This document shows positions 18,339 to 26,581 of a stretch of DNA of 64,000 nucleotides, one piece after another. Origin of the DNA: Proteobacteria bacterium ST_bin12 (lineage in GTDB: Bacteria; Pseudomonadota; Gammaproteobacteria; Burkholderiales; Methylophilaceae); the NCBI GenBank assembly GCA_002083635.1, contig MSXP01000005.1:62001-126000 (forward strand), given 5' to 3'. A model generated the notes under the pieces. It did no database searches, was not told where the DNA came from, and saw only the letters and a list, made by a program, of their open reading frames with translations. Position 1 is the stretch's first letter; each line of letters begins with the position of its first letter. The position numbers and the translations under genes were made by a program.

Positions 18339-20408
18339 TTAAGGGGTAATGGGCGGCGCCACTAAATTAATCGTGTCATTGGGCGATGGGTTCGGCTGCA
18401 GCGGCGTTACACTGCCGCCAAAAACAGGGTTAGGGTTATCATCAATCGTGTTGGGTATTGGCTCTACTGCTGCGGGGTTTTGAGTTGGTACTGGTTCTGC
18501 CGATTGCGGCGCAACTTGCTCAGGAACCCCAGCAGGCGCTTGCGGCGCAATTTCCTGATTATCGTTTAACTGTAATTGACGTAAACGTATTTGCTCGCGC
18601 AGCTTTTCTTGTTGCGATTGTGAGCCACCCGTTACTGGCACAGTAATTTGCGGTTTATCGCTAATTAAGCTTTCTGTACCCGACCAATACTCAGTAATTT
18701 CAGCCTGCGGACGATTGATATTGCTAATAATTCTTGGTGTAATCGCCAGCACAATTTCGGTTTTAGTTTTACGGTCTTCTTGGTTGGCAAATAAGCGTCC
18801 AATTAGAGGTAAATCACCAAAGCCTGGCAATTTGGTTGCATTTTTACGTTCGTCATCTGAAATAAGGCCCGCCAAAATTTGGGTCTCGCCGTTTTTTAAC
18901 CGCAATACTGTATTTGCGTTGCGCGTACCAATAGTGAATACATTGGCCCCATTTTGGGTAATGGTTCTTTCGCCTAATGAGCTTACTTCTAAGCCAACTT
19001 TAATATTCACAAAGTTATCCAGTGTTATGCGCGGCTCTACATCTAGCTTTAAGCCAACATCTATATATTGTACGTTTTCTGAAATACCCACGTTGGCAGT
19101 TGAAGTCGTGGTAATAATCGGCACTTTATCGCCGACTAAAATCTTGGCTTTTTCGTTATTCTTAACCCTTATTCTGGGGTTGGATAACAAATTGATGTCA
19201 CCTGATGTTTTTCTAAAATTGAGTGCAGGGTTAGGTCTCACGCCAATATTGCCAGAAGTGACTTCTCTTAAAGATTCCAGCGTTAACGCGTCGGGAGTGA
19301 CAACCGCCAGCTGATTGGGAAATACAATCCCCAACTCTTGCAGGCGGCTACGCGTGATTTCTAGCACTTCAATTTCCAACATCACTTCTGGATCTTCTAA
19401 ATCGTTAGCAGCGATTAACTTTTCAGCAATATGAATCACCTCTGGTGTATCGCGCATCACCAGCATATTTAACCTGTCATCCACAAAAATATCTTTGGTT
19501 TTAAGCATGGTTTTAAGTAAAAGTGCCACTTGCTTAGCGCTGGTATTGGTAAAGAAAAAGCTGCGAATTACCAAATCTTTATAATCTTTAAACTTTTGCG
19601 GTGTGCTGGGGAAGACTAATGCCGTATTTTCGGATAAGGCTTTTTTCTGCAAACCATTGCTAGAAAGCACCAAATCAATGGCTTCATCGATTCTGGCCTT
19701 TTTAATAAAAATAGTCGCTTTGGTGTCGGGCTTAATATCTTTATCTAAAATAAAGTTAATACCGGTGGCGCGCGATAATGCCTCAAAAACCACTTTAATA
19801 TTGGCATCGCGTAATTCTAAACTTACCGGTTTATCAAACGGTGGCTTTAAAACAGGTGGCGTGATTTTCATAGGATTAAGTTGCTGATCAATTTGATTTT
19901 GCAGCGCAATCGCTTTGGCTTGTTGCGGATCTTCTATCAGCACTTCGCGCAGCACTTCTTTTGCTGGCTCTGGCTGATTATTGTTGGCAAGCGTAGTTGC
20001 TTGCTCTACTTTTGACTCTTGCGCTTTTTTTTGCTCAATTAATATTTTACCTTTTGCAGCTACGGGGTCGTCTGGTAAAAAGCTTAAAATTCGGTCATAA
20101 AAACCAGCCGCTTCCTGATATTGACCTTTTGCAGTGGCTTGTTCAGCTTGGGTTGATAATTGTGTCACCGCGAGTTCTTTGGTCACCAATAAATCTTTGC
20201 GGGCGACTGTCGCCTCTGGTTTTGCATCGGCGCGTTGCTGCACAACAGCCACTTTAGCTTCTGGCGTATCACCTTTGATGGCAGATTTTTCCCATGGCGC
20301 AAATGCGCAGCTGCTTAATTGTGTTGTAATCAACAACACACAAAGGCTTTTAATGGCGCTTATTTTGCATTTTTTTGGCGCATTAAAAAAAAGTTGATTG
20401 ATTGTCAT
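18339..20408 (-). CDS. gspD: Type II secretion/type IV pilus secretin (outer membrane lipoprotein)
   Basis: A 689-residue secretin. The N-terminus has a lipoprotein signal (LLITTQLSSC, lipid cysteine about residue 34). Residues about 75-180 contain TPR-like repeats, unusual for classical GspD. An STN/N0-like segment follows (PVSLELRDANIKVVFEALSRAT region), then N-domains and the secretin pore domain with VEPRITLDNFVNIKVGLEVS and the ending GFGDLPLIGRLF...TEIVLAITPRI. The last 110 residues are a P/Q/N-rich tail. The domain order resembles MshL/PilQ-like secretins more than classical GspD. AAGGAAG precedes the start. It forms the outer-membrane channel of the system encoded by this operon. Confidence 0.88.
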   Translation of the reverse strand: MTINQLFFNAPKKCKISAIKSLCVLLITTQLSSCAFAPWEKSAIKGDTPEAKVAVVQQRADAKPEATVARKDLLVTKELAVTQLSTQAEQATAKGQYQEAAGFYDRILSFLPDDPVAAKGKILIEQKKAQESKVEQATTLANNNQPEPAKEVLREVLIEDPQQAKAIALQNQIDQQLNPMKITPPVLKPPFDKPVSLELRDANIKVVFEALSRATGINFILDKDIKPDTKATIFIKKARIDEAIDLVLSSNGLQKKALSENTALVFPSTPQKFKDYKDLVIRSFFFTNTSAKQVALLLKTMLKTKDIFVDDRLNMLVMRDTPEVIHIAEKLIAANDLEDPEVMLEIEVLEITRSRLQELGIVFPNQLAVVTPDALTLESLREVTSGNIGVRPNPALNFRKTSGDINLLSNPRIRVKNNEKAKILVGDKVPIITTTSTANVGISENVQYIDVGLKLDVEPRITLDNFVNIKVGLEVSSLGERTITQNGANVFTIGTRNANTVLRLKNGETQILAGLISDDERKNATKLPGFGDLPLIGRLFANQEDRKTKTEIVLAITPRIISNINRPQAEITEYWSGTESLISDKPQITVPVTGGSQSQQEKLREQIRLRQLQLNDNQEIAPQAPAGVPEQVAPQSAEPVPTQNPAAVEPIPNTIDDNPNPVFGGSVTPLQPNPSPNDTINLVAPPITP

Positions 20409-20421
20409 GCTTAACTTCCTT

Positions 20422-21054
20422 CTACAAATTCACTTCTTCTGTTACTGGCGCTATTATTGGCGCAGATAATTCTGTTGATTTACTTGATTTCGCTAATACT
20501 TGTGGTAAGTTAAGCGGCAAATAGGTCAGCTTTAATATGCTTTCTTCTTCGCTATCTAGTCGCCATTGCGCATCAATTTTTTGGCCCTTAATCGCGGTAA
20601 ATAGCTTACCGCCACGCATTAAAAATACCTGAGTACCTTTGGGTGAATCTTCTAATTTACCCATGTAGGTAAACGGTGCTGGCGGTGCCACAGGTGGCGG
20701 TGGTGGCGGCTGTTTAGTATTAACAACTTTTGGCACTACTAGCCAAGAATGCACTTTAAATACATCATCTACTTTGTGCGTTAATGGCATACGTTGTAGT
20801 TTTTGCCAAGGAATCAGGCTATCTGAACCCGTTTGTGCGTCACTTAAAATAGCTGTTTTTTTAGTAATGTTTTGAGTGTTAAGTCTTGCTGGAGTCACTT
20901 GTATTGATCTTTTTGGCTCTACTAATTCAACCAAATCAGCATCCTCAGCATCGTCTTTTAGTATCACCCACACTGCCAAAACCAGCGCAATCATCAACAT
21001 CACGCCCAAGCGTTTACTATCGGTTTTATTATTGGCTGGGACTATTATTGCCAT
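20422..21054 (-). CDS. GspC/PilP-like inner membrane linker protein
   Basis: A 210-residue protein with one transmembrane segment (about residues 16-33), a periplasmic linker, a polyproline stretch (PPPPPPVAPPAPFTYMG, about 117-133) and a C-terminal beta domain (GTQVFLMRGGKLFTAIKGQKI) resembling the homology region of GspC or the PilP fold. Such proteins bridge the inner-membrane platform and the secretin. It overlaps the preceding PilO-like gene by 10 bases and ends 13 bases before the secretin gene, the position of PilP next to PilQ in pilus operons. The identification rests on topology and position more than on sequence. Confidence 0.6.
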   Translation of the reverse strand: MAIIVPANNKTDSKRLGVMLMIALVLAVWVILKDDAEDADLVELVEPKRSIQVTPARLNTQNITKKTAILSDAQTGSDSLIPWQKLQRMPLTHKVDDVFKVHSWLVVPKVVNTKQPPPPPPVAPPAPFTYMGKLEDSPKGTQVFLMRGGKLFTAIKGQKIDAQWRLDSEEESILKLTYLPLNLPQVLAKSSKSTELSAPIIAPVTEEVNL

Positions 21055-21686
21055 ACATCACCGCCTGATTGATTGCTTGAATCTCCTTTTAGCATCAGCA
21101 CGAAAATCAACTGCGCTTCAACCAATGGGCTTTGCGCATTTTCGCGCTTTAACTGCATATCGCTTAGCGCCAAAGCAGGCAACTGGTGCAAAACTTGCGC
21201 AATAAATTGACGAATCTGCGTGTATTTTCCAGTCACTGGCAACACAATCTCGTAGCGCGCCAATGCGCCTTGTGAGGTTTGTAATTGCTTAATTTGCGTC
21301 AGCTTATAATCGCCACGATTCAATATTAAGCGTTCTTTTAAAGCAATTTTATTGATTAAGCCCAAGCAATTAGGCAAGCTTTCAGCCAGTGGAAACTGCG
21401 CATAAAAGCGCTGAATCTCTTCTACTGATGTTTGCTTTGGCATAGCAGATTTTTGTAGCTGTGCTGCTGCTTGCCCTTGATTCATTTGCACTTGATTGGC
21501 TTCTATTTCAGCTTGCAAGTTTGCAGTTTCGGTATCTGCAATTTTTTGTTTTAGCGTTAGTATGTTTAAGCCGTAAAATAAGAAGCAACCTAACGTTATA
21601 GCCAATCCAAGTATGCCAAATAATCCAACTTTCTTGATTACTTGGCTTACCCACCAATTCATATAAGGCAAATTAAATATCTGCAT
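21045..21686 (-). CDS. PilO/GspM-like assembly platform protein
   Basis: A 213-residue protein. The start is taken at MQIFNLP because its ATG overlaps the stop of the previous gene (TAATG), indicating coupled translation; a start 18 bases further upstream is possible. One transmembrane helix (about 20-42, FGILGLAITLGCFLFYGL) is followed by a coiled coil (KQKIADTETANLQAEIEANQ) and a ferredoxin-like domain (YEIVLPVTGKYTQIRQFIAQVLHQLPALALSD), as in PilO and GspM. It partners with the PilN-like protein encoded immediately upstream. Confidence 0.65.
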   Translation of the reverse strand: MQIFNLPYMNWWVSQVIKKVGLFGILGLAITLGCFLFYGLNILTLKQKIADTETANLQAEIEANQVQMNQGQAAAQLQKSAMPKQTSVEEIQRFYAQFPLAESLPNCLGLINKIALKERLILNRGDYKLTQIKQLQTSQGALARYEIVLPVTGKYTQIRQFIAQVLHQLPALALSDMQLKRENAQSPLVEAQLIFVLMLKGDSSNQSGGDVWQ

Positions 21687-22237
21687 TATGGTGCAACTTT
21701 CCATTTGGCTAGCACGCTAAAACTGACTGGTTTTGAAATATCCGCTTCTTCTACTTGATGCTTTTGCAAATGCACTTCATGCAATAATGCTTGCGCTTCT
21801 AATTGTTCAATATAGCGCAGCGTTACGGGCAAGTTTTTCGCTTCGCCCTTAAGCAAAATCTGTTGCTTTTTAATATTCGGCTCTATGCTCAATAAGGCAA
21901 TATCGGGCATGTCTGCTTGCTCAATCGCCAGCATTAATGCACTCCACGGCGTAGTAAGCGTGTTAACAATCAGTCCAATTTGCTTCGTTTCGCTAGCCGA
22001 AATACTGGCTGGCACACTAGTCACTGGCACTGCTTCAGCAAGTACTGTTTCAGGCTGCGCTTGGTGTTTTATATCAGACAATAAAACAGCATATCGCGCT
22101 TGCAGCGTTTGTTCAGATTGCCAAAAAAATGCAGCCACCAACAAGCTGCCAACTAATATGTACAAGCCTAGCCAGCTAAAATTAAGAAAGCCGTGGCGTG
22201 GCTGGTTCGTTAATTCTAGATTGATTAACTGGTTCAT
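21686..22237 (-). CDS. PilN-like assembly platform protein
   Basis: A 183-residue protein with a short cytoplasmic N-terminus (NQLINLELTNQP), one transmembrane helix (about 22-43) and a periplasmic domain ending in LEAQALLHEVHLQKHQ and FSVLAKWKVAP. The conserved N-terminal INL-type motif of PilN, which docks onto PilM, is visible as LINLEL. It overlaps the upstream PilM-like gene by four bases (ATGA) and the downstream PilO-like gene through TAATG. In classical T2SS, PilM plus PilN are fused as GspL; here they are separate, as in type IV pilus systems. Confidence 0.65.
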   Translation of the reverse strand: MNQLINLELTNQPRHGFLNFSWLGLYILVGSLLVAAFFWQSEQTLQARYAVLLSDIKHQAQPETVLAEAVPVTSVPASISASETKQIGLIVNTLTTPWSALMLAIEQADMPDIALLSIEPNIKKQQILLKGEAKNLPVTLRYIEQLEAQALLHEVHLQKHQVEEADISKPVSFSVLAKWKVAP

Positions 22238-23166
22238 ATCACCGCTTCCAGCAGGGCGAAATGCGCATCATTTATTAGCTCATTTTTTGGGCGATTACTT
22301 AACCCATTTTTTAGGCCGATTTTTTCACCGATTTTCTCAATAGTGAAGCCTTGCATGGGTTTAAGCGACGTATTTTTGTGTGCGGGTGCATAAACCAATA
22401 CCCGATTTTCGGCATGCTCGTTTAAAACCGTTTCACGCTGAATAGCCTGTTGCAAATCAAGCTGCCAATCATCATGGCAACTTACTGTACGCAATTGTTG
22501 GCATATGCCATTTTGTAATTGAACCAGCTGTAGTTTGGTGTTTTCCAGCAGAACCAAATAGCCATTTTTTTGTGCGATTTGTGGCATTAACCCGTTAAAC
22601 GCCGTCATTAAATAAGGTTGAACGCTGTGTAGATTGAGCTGGTGTTTAGCCATTAATTGGCTTAGAGCCACTATCAATTGACTATCTGTTGCTACTGCAA
22701 GCGTGCTTTGATGTGGCGCACTATCGTGACATTTAATCTGCCAGCTATCTGCCGCAGCGCCATATATTTCGCGGTAAGCCGCTTGTACATAAGCCGTTTT
22801 TTCTGCAAAATTCATGGCAATTTGTTGCACTGGCAATATTAAATAGCGCACAAAATCGCTACTTAACACAACCGTAACCAACGTATTTTTAGCTGGCTTT
22901 AATTGGCTTAAACTGTCATCTAATTGATTCACAATCGATTGCCAATTTGCGCTATTTTTTGCTTGATTGTTGCTAACGTATTGTTGTTTGATTAGCTGTT
23001 TTTTAAAGCCAGAAGATTGTTGCACAATCGCAATTCCCTCTGCACTCAGCGCAAGATATAAGCGGGCACCTGTTAAGTGGCTGAATAAACTAGGCAACAA
23101 ACGTGACACGATTAATCTCTTGTAAAGTGGTAATGCCGTTGCCAACCGCTGCAATTGCAGATTCAC
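22234..23166 (-). CDS. PilM/GspL-like cytoplasmic actin-fold platform protein
   Basis: Up to 310 residues. The listed start overlaps gspE by 77 bases, so the true start may be a GTG or TTG near 23097-23109, inside or just after the gspE end. The sequence has ARLYLALSAEGIAIVQQ and LVTVVLSSDFVRYLILP, resembling the actin-like fold of GspL/PilM, and lacks a transmembrane helix. It is followed in coupled order by PilN-, PilO- and PilP-like genes. Expected role: cytoplasmic ring linking the ATPase GspE to the inner-membrane platform. Sequence similarity to PilM is weak, so the call relies on order and fold clues. Confidence 0.6.
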   Translation of the reverse strand: MNLQLQRLATALPLYKRLIVSRLLPSLFSHLTGARLYLALSAEGIAIVQQSSGFKKQLIKQQYVSNNQAKNSANWQSIVNQLDDSLSQLKPAKNTLVTVVLSSDFVRYLILPVQQIAMNFAEKTAYVQAAYREIYGAAADSWQIKCHDSAPHQSTLAVATDSQLIVALSQLMAKHQLNLHSVQPYLMTAFNGLMPQIAQKNGYLVLLENTKLQLVQLQNGICQQLRTVSCHDDWQLDLQQAIQRETVLNEHAENRVLVYAPAHKNTSLKPMQGFTIEKIGEKIGLKNGLSNRPKNELINDAHFALLEAVI

Positions 23167-24808
23167 GAATCGTGGTCATGCCACTACGTTTTGCGGCTTC
23201 TTTTAGCTTGCGAATCGGTTCACGCGCCACAATCATTTCGCGCAGTTCGTCGTTTAAAATCAACAATTCCGCCACCGCTTTGCGGCCTTTATAGCCGGTG
23301 CCGCGGCAATGTCCGCAACCTTTGGCAAACTTAAAGTTCATGCCCGCCGCCATAATGGGCGTAATGCCAGATTCCTCTAGCAATTGCGCATCGGGTTCAT
23401 AATCTTCTGCGCAATGCGGGCAAATACCGCGAATCAAACGCTGGGCGATAATGCCGTTCATGGCGGATACAAAGTTATACGGGTCTACCCCCATGTGCAT
23501 AAAGCGGCCAATCACATCCAGCACATTGTTGGCATGCACGGTTGTGAATACCAAATGGCCTGTTAACGCGGCTTGCACGGCAATTTGTGCAGTTTCCGCA
23601 TCGCGAATTTCACCCACCATAATTTTGTCCGGGTCGTGCCGCAAAATTGAACGCAATCCGCGCGCAAAAGTCAGGCCTTTTTTCTCATTCACAGGAATTT
23701 GCAGCACACCTGGCAATTGATATTCAACTGGGTCTTCAATGGTAATTATTTTGTCGTGACCAGTATTCACCTCTGAAATCGCCGCATACAGCGAAGTGGT
23801 TTTGCCGCTACCAGTGGGGCCAGTGACCAGCACCATGCCATATGGCTCACTGGCTAATTTGCGAAATTGGCTGATGGTTTTGGCGTCAAAACCCAAAGCT
23901 TGCAGGCTTAATCCTTGCGCTTCTTCTGACAAAGCTTTGCGATCCAAAACGCGCAAAACCGCATCTTCGCCAAATACGCTAGGCATGATAGATACGCGAA
24001 AATCTACCTCACGGCCTTGCACCATCACTTTAAAACGACCGTCTTGCGGAATACGGCGCTCTGAAATATCCAGTTGCGCCATCACCTTAACGCGCGAAAT
24101 TGCCTGGTCGGCATTGTCTGAACCCTGTACGCCGCCAATATTCGCCATGACGCCATCAATGCGATACTTAACCGCCAAGCCAGTGTTGGAACATTCTAGG
24201 TGGATATCACTAGCCCCTACTTTCAACGCATCATACAAGGTAGAGTTGATCAATTTGATAATCGGATTGGTATCTTCGTTAATGGACTTTAACGATAATT
24301 GCGCCACCGCTTCATCGGCATCTGTGCTTGCGTTGTGATTACCTTCATGCAAACCATCCATGGCGCGCATGGTTTCTTCATGCTTAGCCAAAAATGCTGC
24401 AATATCGCTGCGGTGCGCTAAATGCCAAGTGCAAGATTGTTTAACCGCTTCTAGCGCCCACTCTTGCAAGCTTTCATTAAACGGGTCGGCAAATACCAGT
24501 ATTAAGTTTTTATGCTGTTTATTATCTGCGAAATCGGCATCGGCATAAAAAGCCAAACACTCTTTTTGTTGTGCGGTGGCAAACGGAATCACATCAAATG
24601 CCGCTGTCATGCCGTGCAACTCTTTCATGCTAATGGCGCTGTAATGCAAGGTCGCGCTTAAGCGTTGCAAAAACGGCTCTTGCGCGTCGCCTGTTAATTC
24701 TTCTAACACTTCAATGGCACGCCGTTGTTGCAATTGCGCCTGCAATTTCGCTTGCTTGATTTGACTTGCACTAATCAAATCTAATGTGATTAATTGTGGC
24801 ATATTCAC
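23090..24808 (-). CDS. gspE: GspE/PilB/MshE-family secretion ATPase
   Basis: A 572-residue hexameric ATPase powering pseudopilus assembly. An N-terminal N1E/MshEN-type domain (about 1-150) precedes DASDIHLE-type residues (VGASDIHLEC), Walker A GPTGSGKTT (about residue 330), the Asp box ITIEDPVEY, Walker B VGEIRDAETA and the His box TGHLVFTTVHANN. Two CxxC pairs (ICPHC about 460; CGHC about 500) form the zinc knuckle found in GspE/PilB. The start is a GTG overlapping the stop of gspF (TAGTG); an ATG two codons later is possible. It sits between gspF and the PilM-like gene. Confidence 0.95.
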   Translation of the reverse strand: MNMPQLITLDLISASQIKQAKLQAQLQQRRAIEVLEELTGDAQEPFLQRLSATLHYSAISMKELHGMTAAFDVIPFATAQQKECLAFYADADFADNKQHKNLILVFADPFNESLQEWALEAVKQSCTWHLAHRSDIAAFLAKHEETMRAMDGLHEGNHNASTDADEAVAQLSLKSINEDTNPIIKLINSTLYDALKVGASDIHLECSNTGLAVKYRIDGVMANIGGVQGSDNADQAISRVKVMAQLDISERRIPQDGRFKVMVQGREVDFRVSIMPSVFGEDAVLRVLDRKALSEEAQGLSLQALGFDAKTISQFRKLASEPYGMVLVTGPTGSGKTTSLYAAISEVNTGHDKIITIEDPVEYQLPGVLQIPVNEKKGLTFARGLRSILRHDPDKIMVGEIRDAETAQIAVQAALTGHLVFTTVHANNVLDVIGRFMHMGVDPYNFVSAMNGIIAQRLIRGICPHCAEDYEPDAQLLEESGITPIMAAGMNFKFAKGCGHCRGTGYKGRKAVAELLILNDELREMIVAREPIRKLKEAAKRSGMTTIRESAIAAVGNGITTLQEINRVTFVA

Positions 24809-25989
24809 TATTGAACGCTCCCTGCTAGCTCAAATATCGGCATATACAACAGCAACACCACCACACCAATCACTAAGCCAATAAACAACATCAAAAGCGG
24901 CTCAAATAACTTGGTAAACCATTCAATCCAGCGCGATAATTCTTCATCGTAAAAGGCGGCCACACGTTCCATCATGTCGCCGATTTTTCCGCCGCGCTCA
25001 CCCACACGCAGCATGCGCAGGGCAACTGGCGTGGTTAAGCCTGCTTGCTCCATGGCGGTTGAAACGGGTTGCCCTTGCTGAATCGCCAACGTGGCGCTTT
25101 GCATATTGGCTTTTAAAGACACATCTAAAAGGCCAGCCACCGAACCCAAAGCCGACACAATCGGCGTGCCACCTTTTAGCAACATACCCAGCGTGCGATA
25201 AAAGCGCGCCAACTGAAAAATGCGCAAACGTTCACCAATAGCAGGTATGCGCCAAAATTGTTGCATGAGCCACTTTCTAACACTGGCTTGACTTAATGCA
25301 TAAATAATCGCAAAAATTATTGCGCCTAATGCCATCAAAAAAGTGTTTCCGTGTTGCTCTAAAAACACACCCCATTGCAATAACAATTTCGATAGAAAAG
25401 GTAAGTTACTGCCAGTATCTTCATAAATCTGGCTAAATTTTGGCACTACAAAACCCATTAAAAAGAAAATGACTAAACCACCTACGCTTATCAATAAAAC
25501 AGGGTAAATTGAGGCGCTGATTATTTTCTTTTTAACTAAGCCAATCTGCTGTTCATAGCTCACATAACGGCCAAGTGATTCAGCTAAATCGCCTGTTTTT
25601 TCGCTGGCGCGCACAGTGGCAACGTATAGCACTGGGAATATAGTAGGTTGCTGTTCTAGCGCATTAGAAAAAGTCTGGCCTTGATACAACGCCTGCAATA
25701 ATGCATCTAGCGCGGTTTTAACTAGGGTACGCGATTCCTTTTCTGCCAGCGTTTCTATCGATTCCACCAAATTTAAGCCTGCATCTAGCAAAGCCAGCAG
25801 CTCTTGACTAAATAAAGCCAAAGGGAATTTTTTGCCCGTTTGCGATTTAAATTGCAGCGTTTTTGTGTTTACCGCAATAGGCGTATAGCCTTTGGCGCGC
25901 GCTTGCGATTTCGCGTCTTCTGCGTGCTGCGCGATAATATTCAGCAACGCCATTTCTTTGCCACGCACTGCTTTTACTTGATATTCCAT
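24808..25989 (-). CDS. gspF: Type II secretion inner membrane platform protein GspF
   Basis: A 393-residue protein of the GspF/PilC family. Two T2SSF domains are visible, each with three-helix cytoplasmic bundles: one at about 55-175 (FSQELLALLDAGLNLVESI) and the second at about 255-380 (FYRTLGMLLKGGTPIVSAL; MLRVGERGGKIGDMMERVA). Three transmembrane segments lie near 155-180, 213-233 and 365-390. The N-terminus is EYQVKAVRGKE. GspF is the polytopic platform contacted by the ATPase GspE, whose gene overlaps this stop codon. It lies 35 bases after gspG. Confidence 0.93.
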   Translation of the reverse strand: MEYQVKAVRGKEMALLNIIAQHAEDAKSQARAKGYTPIAVNTKTLQFKSQTGKKFPLALFSQELLALLDAGLNLVESIETLAEKESRTLVKTALDALLQALYQGQTFSNALEQQPTIFPVLYVATVRASEKTGDLAESLGRYVSYEQQIGLVKKKIISASIYPVLLISVGGLVIFFLMGFVVPKFSQIYEDTGSNLPFLSKLLLQWGVFLEQHGNTFLMALGAIIFAIIYALSQASVRKWLMQQFWRIPAIGERLRIFQLARFYRTLGMLLKGGTPIVSALGSVAGLLDVSLKANMQSATLAIQQGQPVSTAMEQAGLTTPVALRMLRVGERGGKIGDMMERVAAFYDEELSRWIEWFTKLFEPLLMLFIGLVIGVVVLLLYMPIFELAGSVQ

Positions 25990-26024
25990 TTAACTAATCA
26001 TCCATTGGCATTTTTATGGATAAA

Positions 26025-26462
26025 TTACCAACTCAGCACATCTTCAGCATCTGAAGTGCCGCCTAATTGACCGTCTTTTCCCAGCGTAGACAAATCATAA
26101 TCACCATGTTCGCCAGGTGATTTATATATATACGGCTTGCCCCAAGGGTCATTTGGAACACTTTTCTTTAGATATGGCCCAGCCCATTTTGGTACATTGC
26201 CAGGATTTTTATTAAGCGCGGTTAGACCCTGTTCAGTCGTTGGATACTGACCAACGTCAATACGATATTGATCTAAACCCAAACCCAAAGCCTCAATTTG
26301 CGCGCTGGCAGTTTTAGTCTCTGATTTACCGATTTGACTAAACAGCTTAGGCGCAGCAATACTTGCCAGTAAGCCAATAATCACAATCACCACTAGCAAC
26401 TCAAGCAATGTAAATCCTTGATTTTTAATGCGAATATAGATAGACCGAACTGAATTTGACAT
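26025..26462 (-). CDS. gspG: Major type II secretion pseudopilin GspG
   Basis: A 145-residue pseudopilin and first gene of the secretion operon. The prepilin peptidase site is NQG^FTLLELLVVIVIIG (cleavage after residue 16; Glu at mature position 5). The globular domain carries all GspG hallmarks: LGLDQYRIDVGQYPTTEQGL, WAGPYLKK, PNDPWGKPYIY and GEHGDYDLSTLGKDGQLGG, the last forming the calcium-binding loop. It polymerises into the pseudopilus. No prepilin peptidase gene is in the window, so maturation must use PilD/GspO encoded elsewhere. A direct-repeat regulatory array lies 64 bases upstream. Confidence 0.95.
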   Translation of the reverse strand: MSNSVRSIYIRIKNQGFTLLELLVVIVIIGLLASIAAPKLFSQIGKSETKTASAQIEALGLGLDQYRIDVGQYPTTEQGLTALNKNPGNVPKWAGPYLKKSVPNDPWGKPYIYKSPGEHGDYDLSTLGKDGQLGGTSDAEDVLSW

Positions 26463-26525
26463 GATGACTGCTTTACCAAAAATTAATGCAAGATGACAAT
26501 TTTAGTCAATCTTGTTTTCATTAAC

Positions 26526-26558
26526 ATTGCAGTTTTGTGACAGTTTTGTCACAAAACT
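26526..26558 (-). promoter_or_regulatory. PhoB-box-like repeat array upstream of the secretion operon
   Basis: On the operon strand the heptamers TTGTGAC (26554-26548), CTGTCAC (26543-26537) and CTGCAAT (26532-26526) are each separated by AAAA, an 11-bp period identical to the PhoB-box layout. The middle repeat matches the Pho consensus CTGTCAY exactly. The same bases also form an 11-bp inverted repeat (AGTTTTGTGAC / GTCACAAAACT, 26531-26558), so a hairpin after the sugar nucleotidyltransferase gene is the alternative reading; no U-tract follows. Confidence 0.5.
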
Positions 26559-26581
26559 ATTGGGGCAAATAATGAAGTCCG

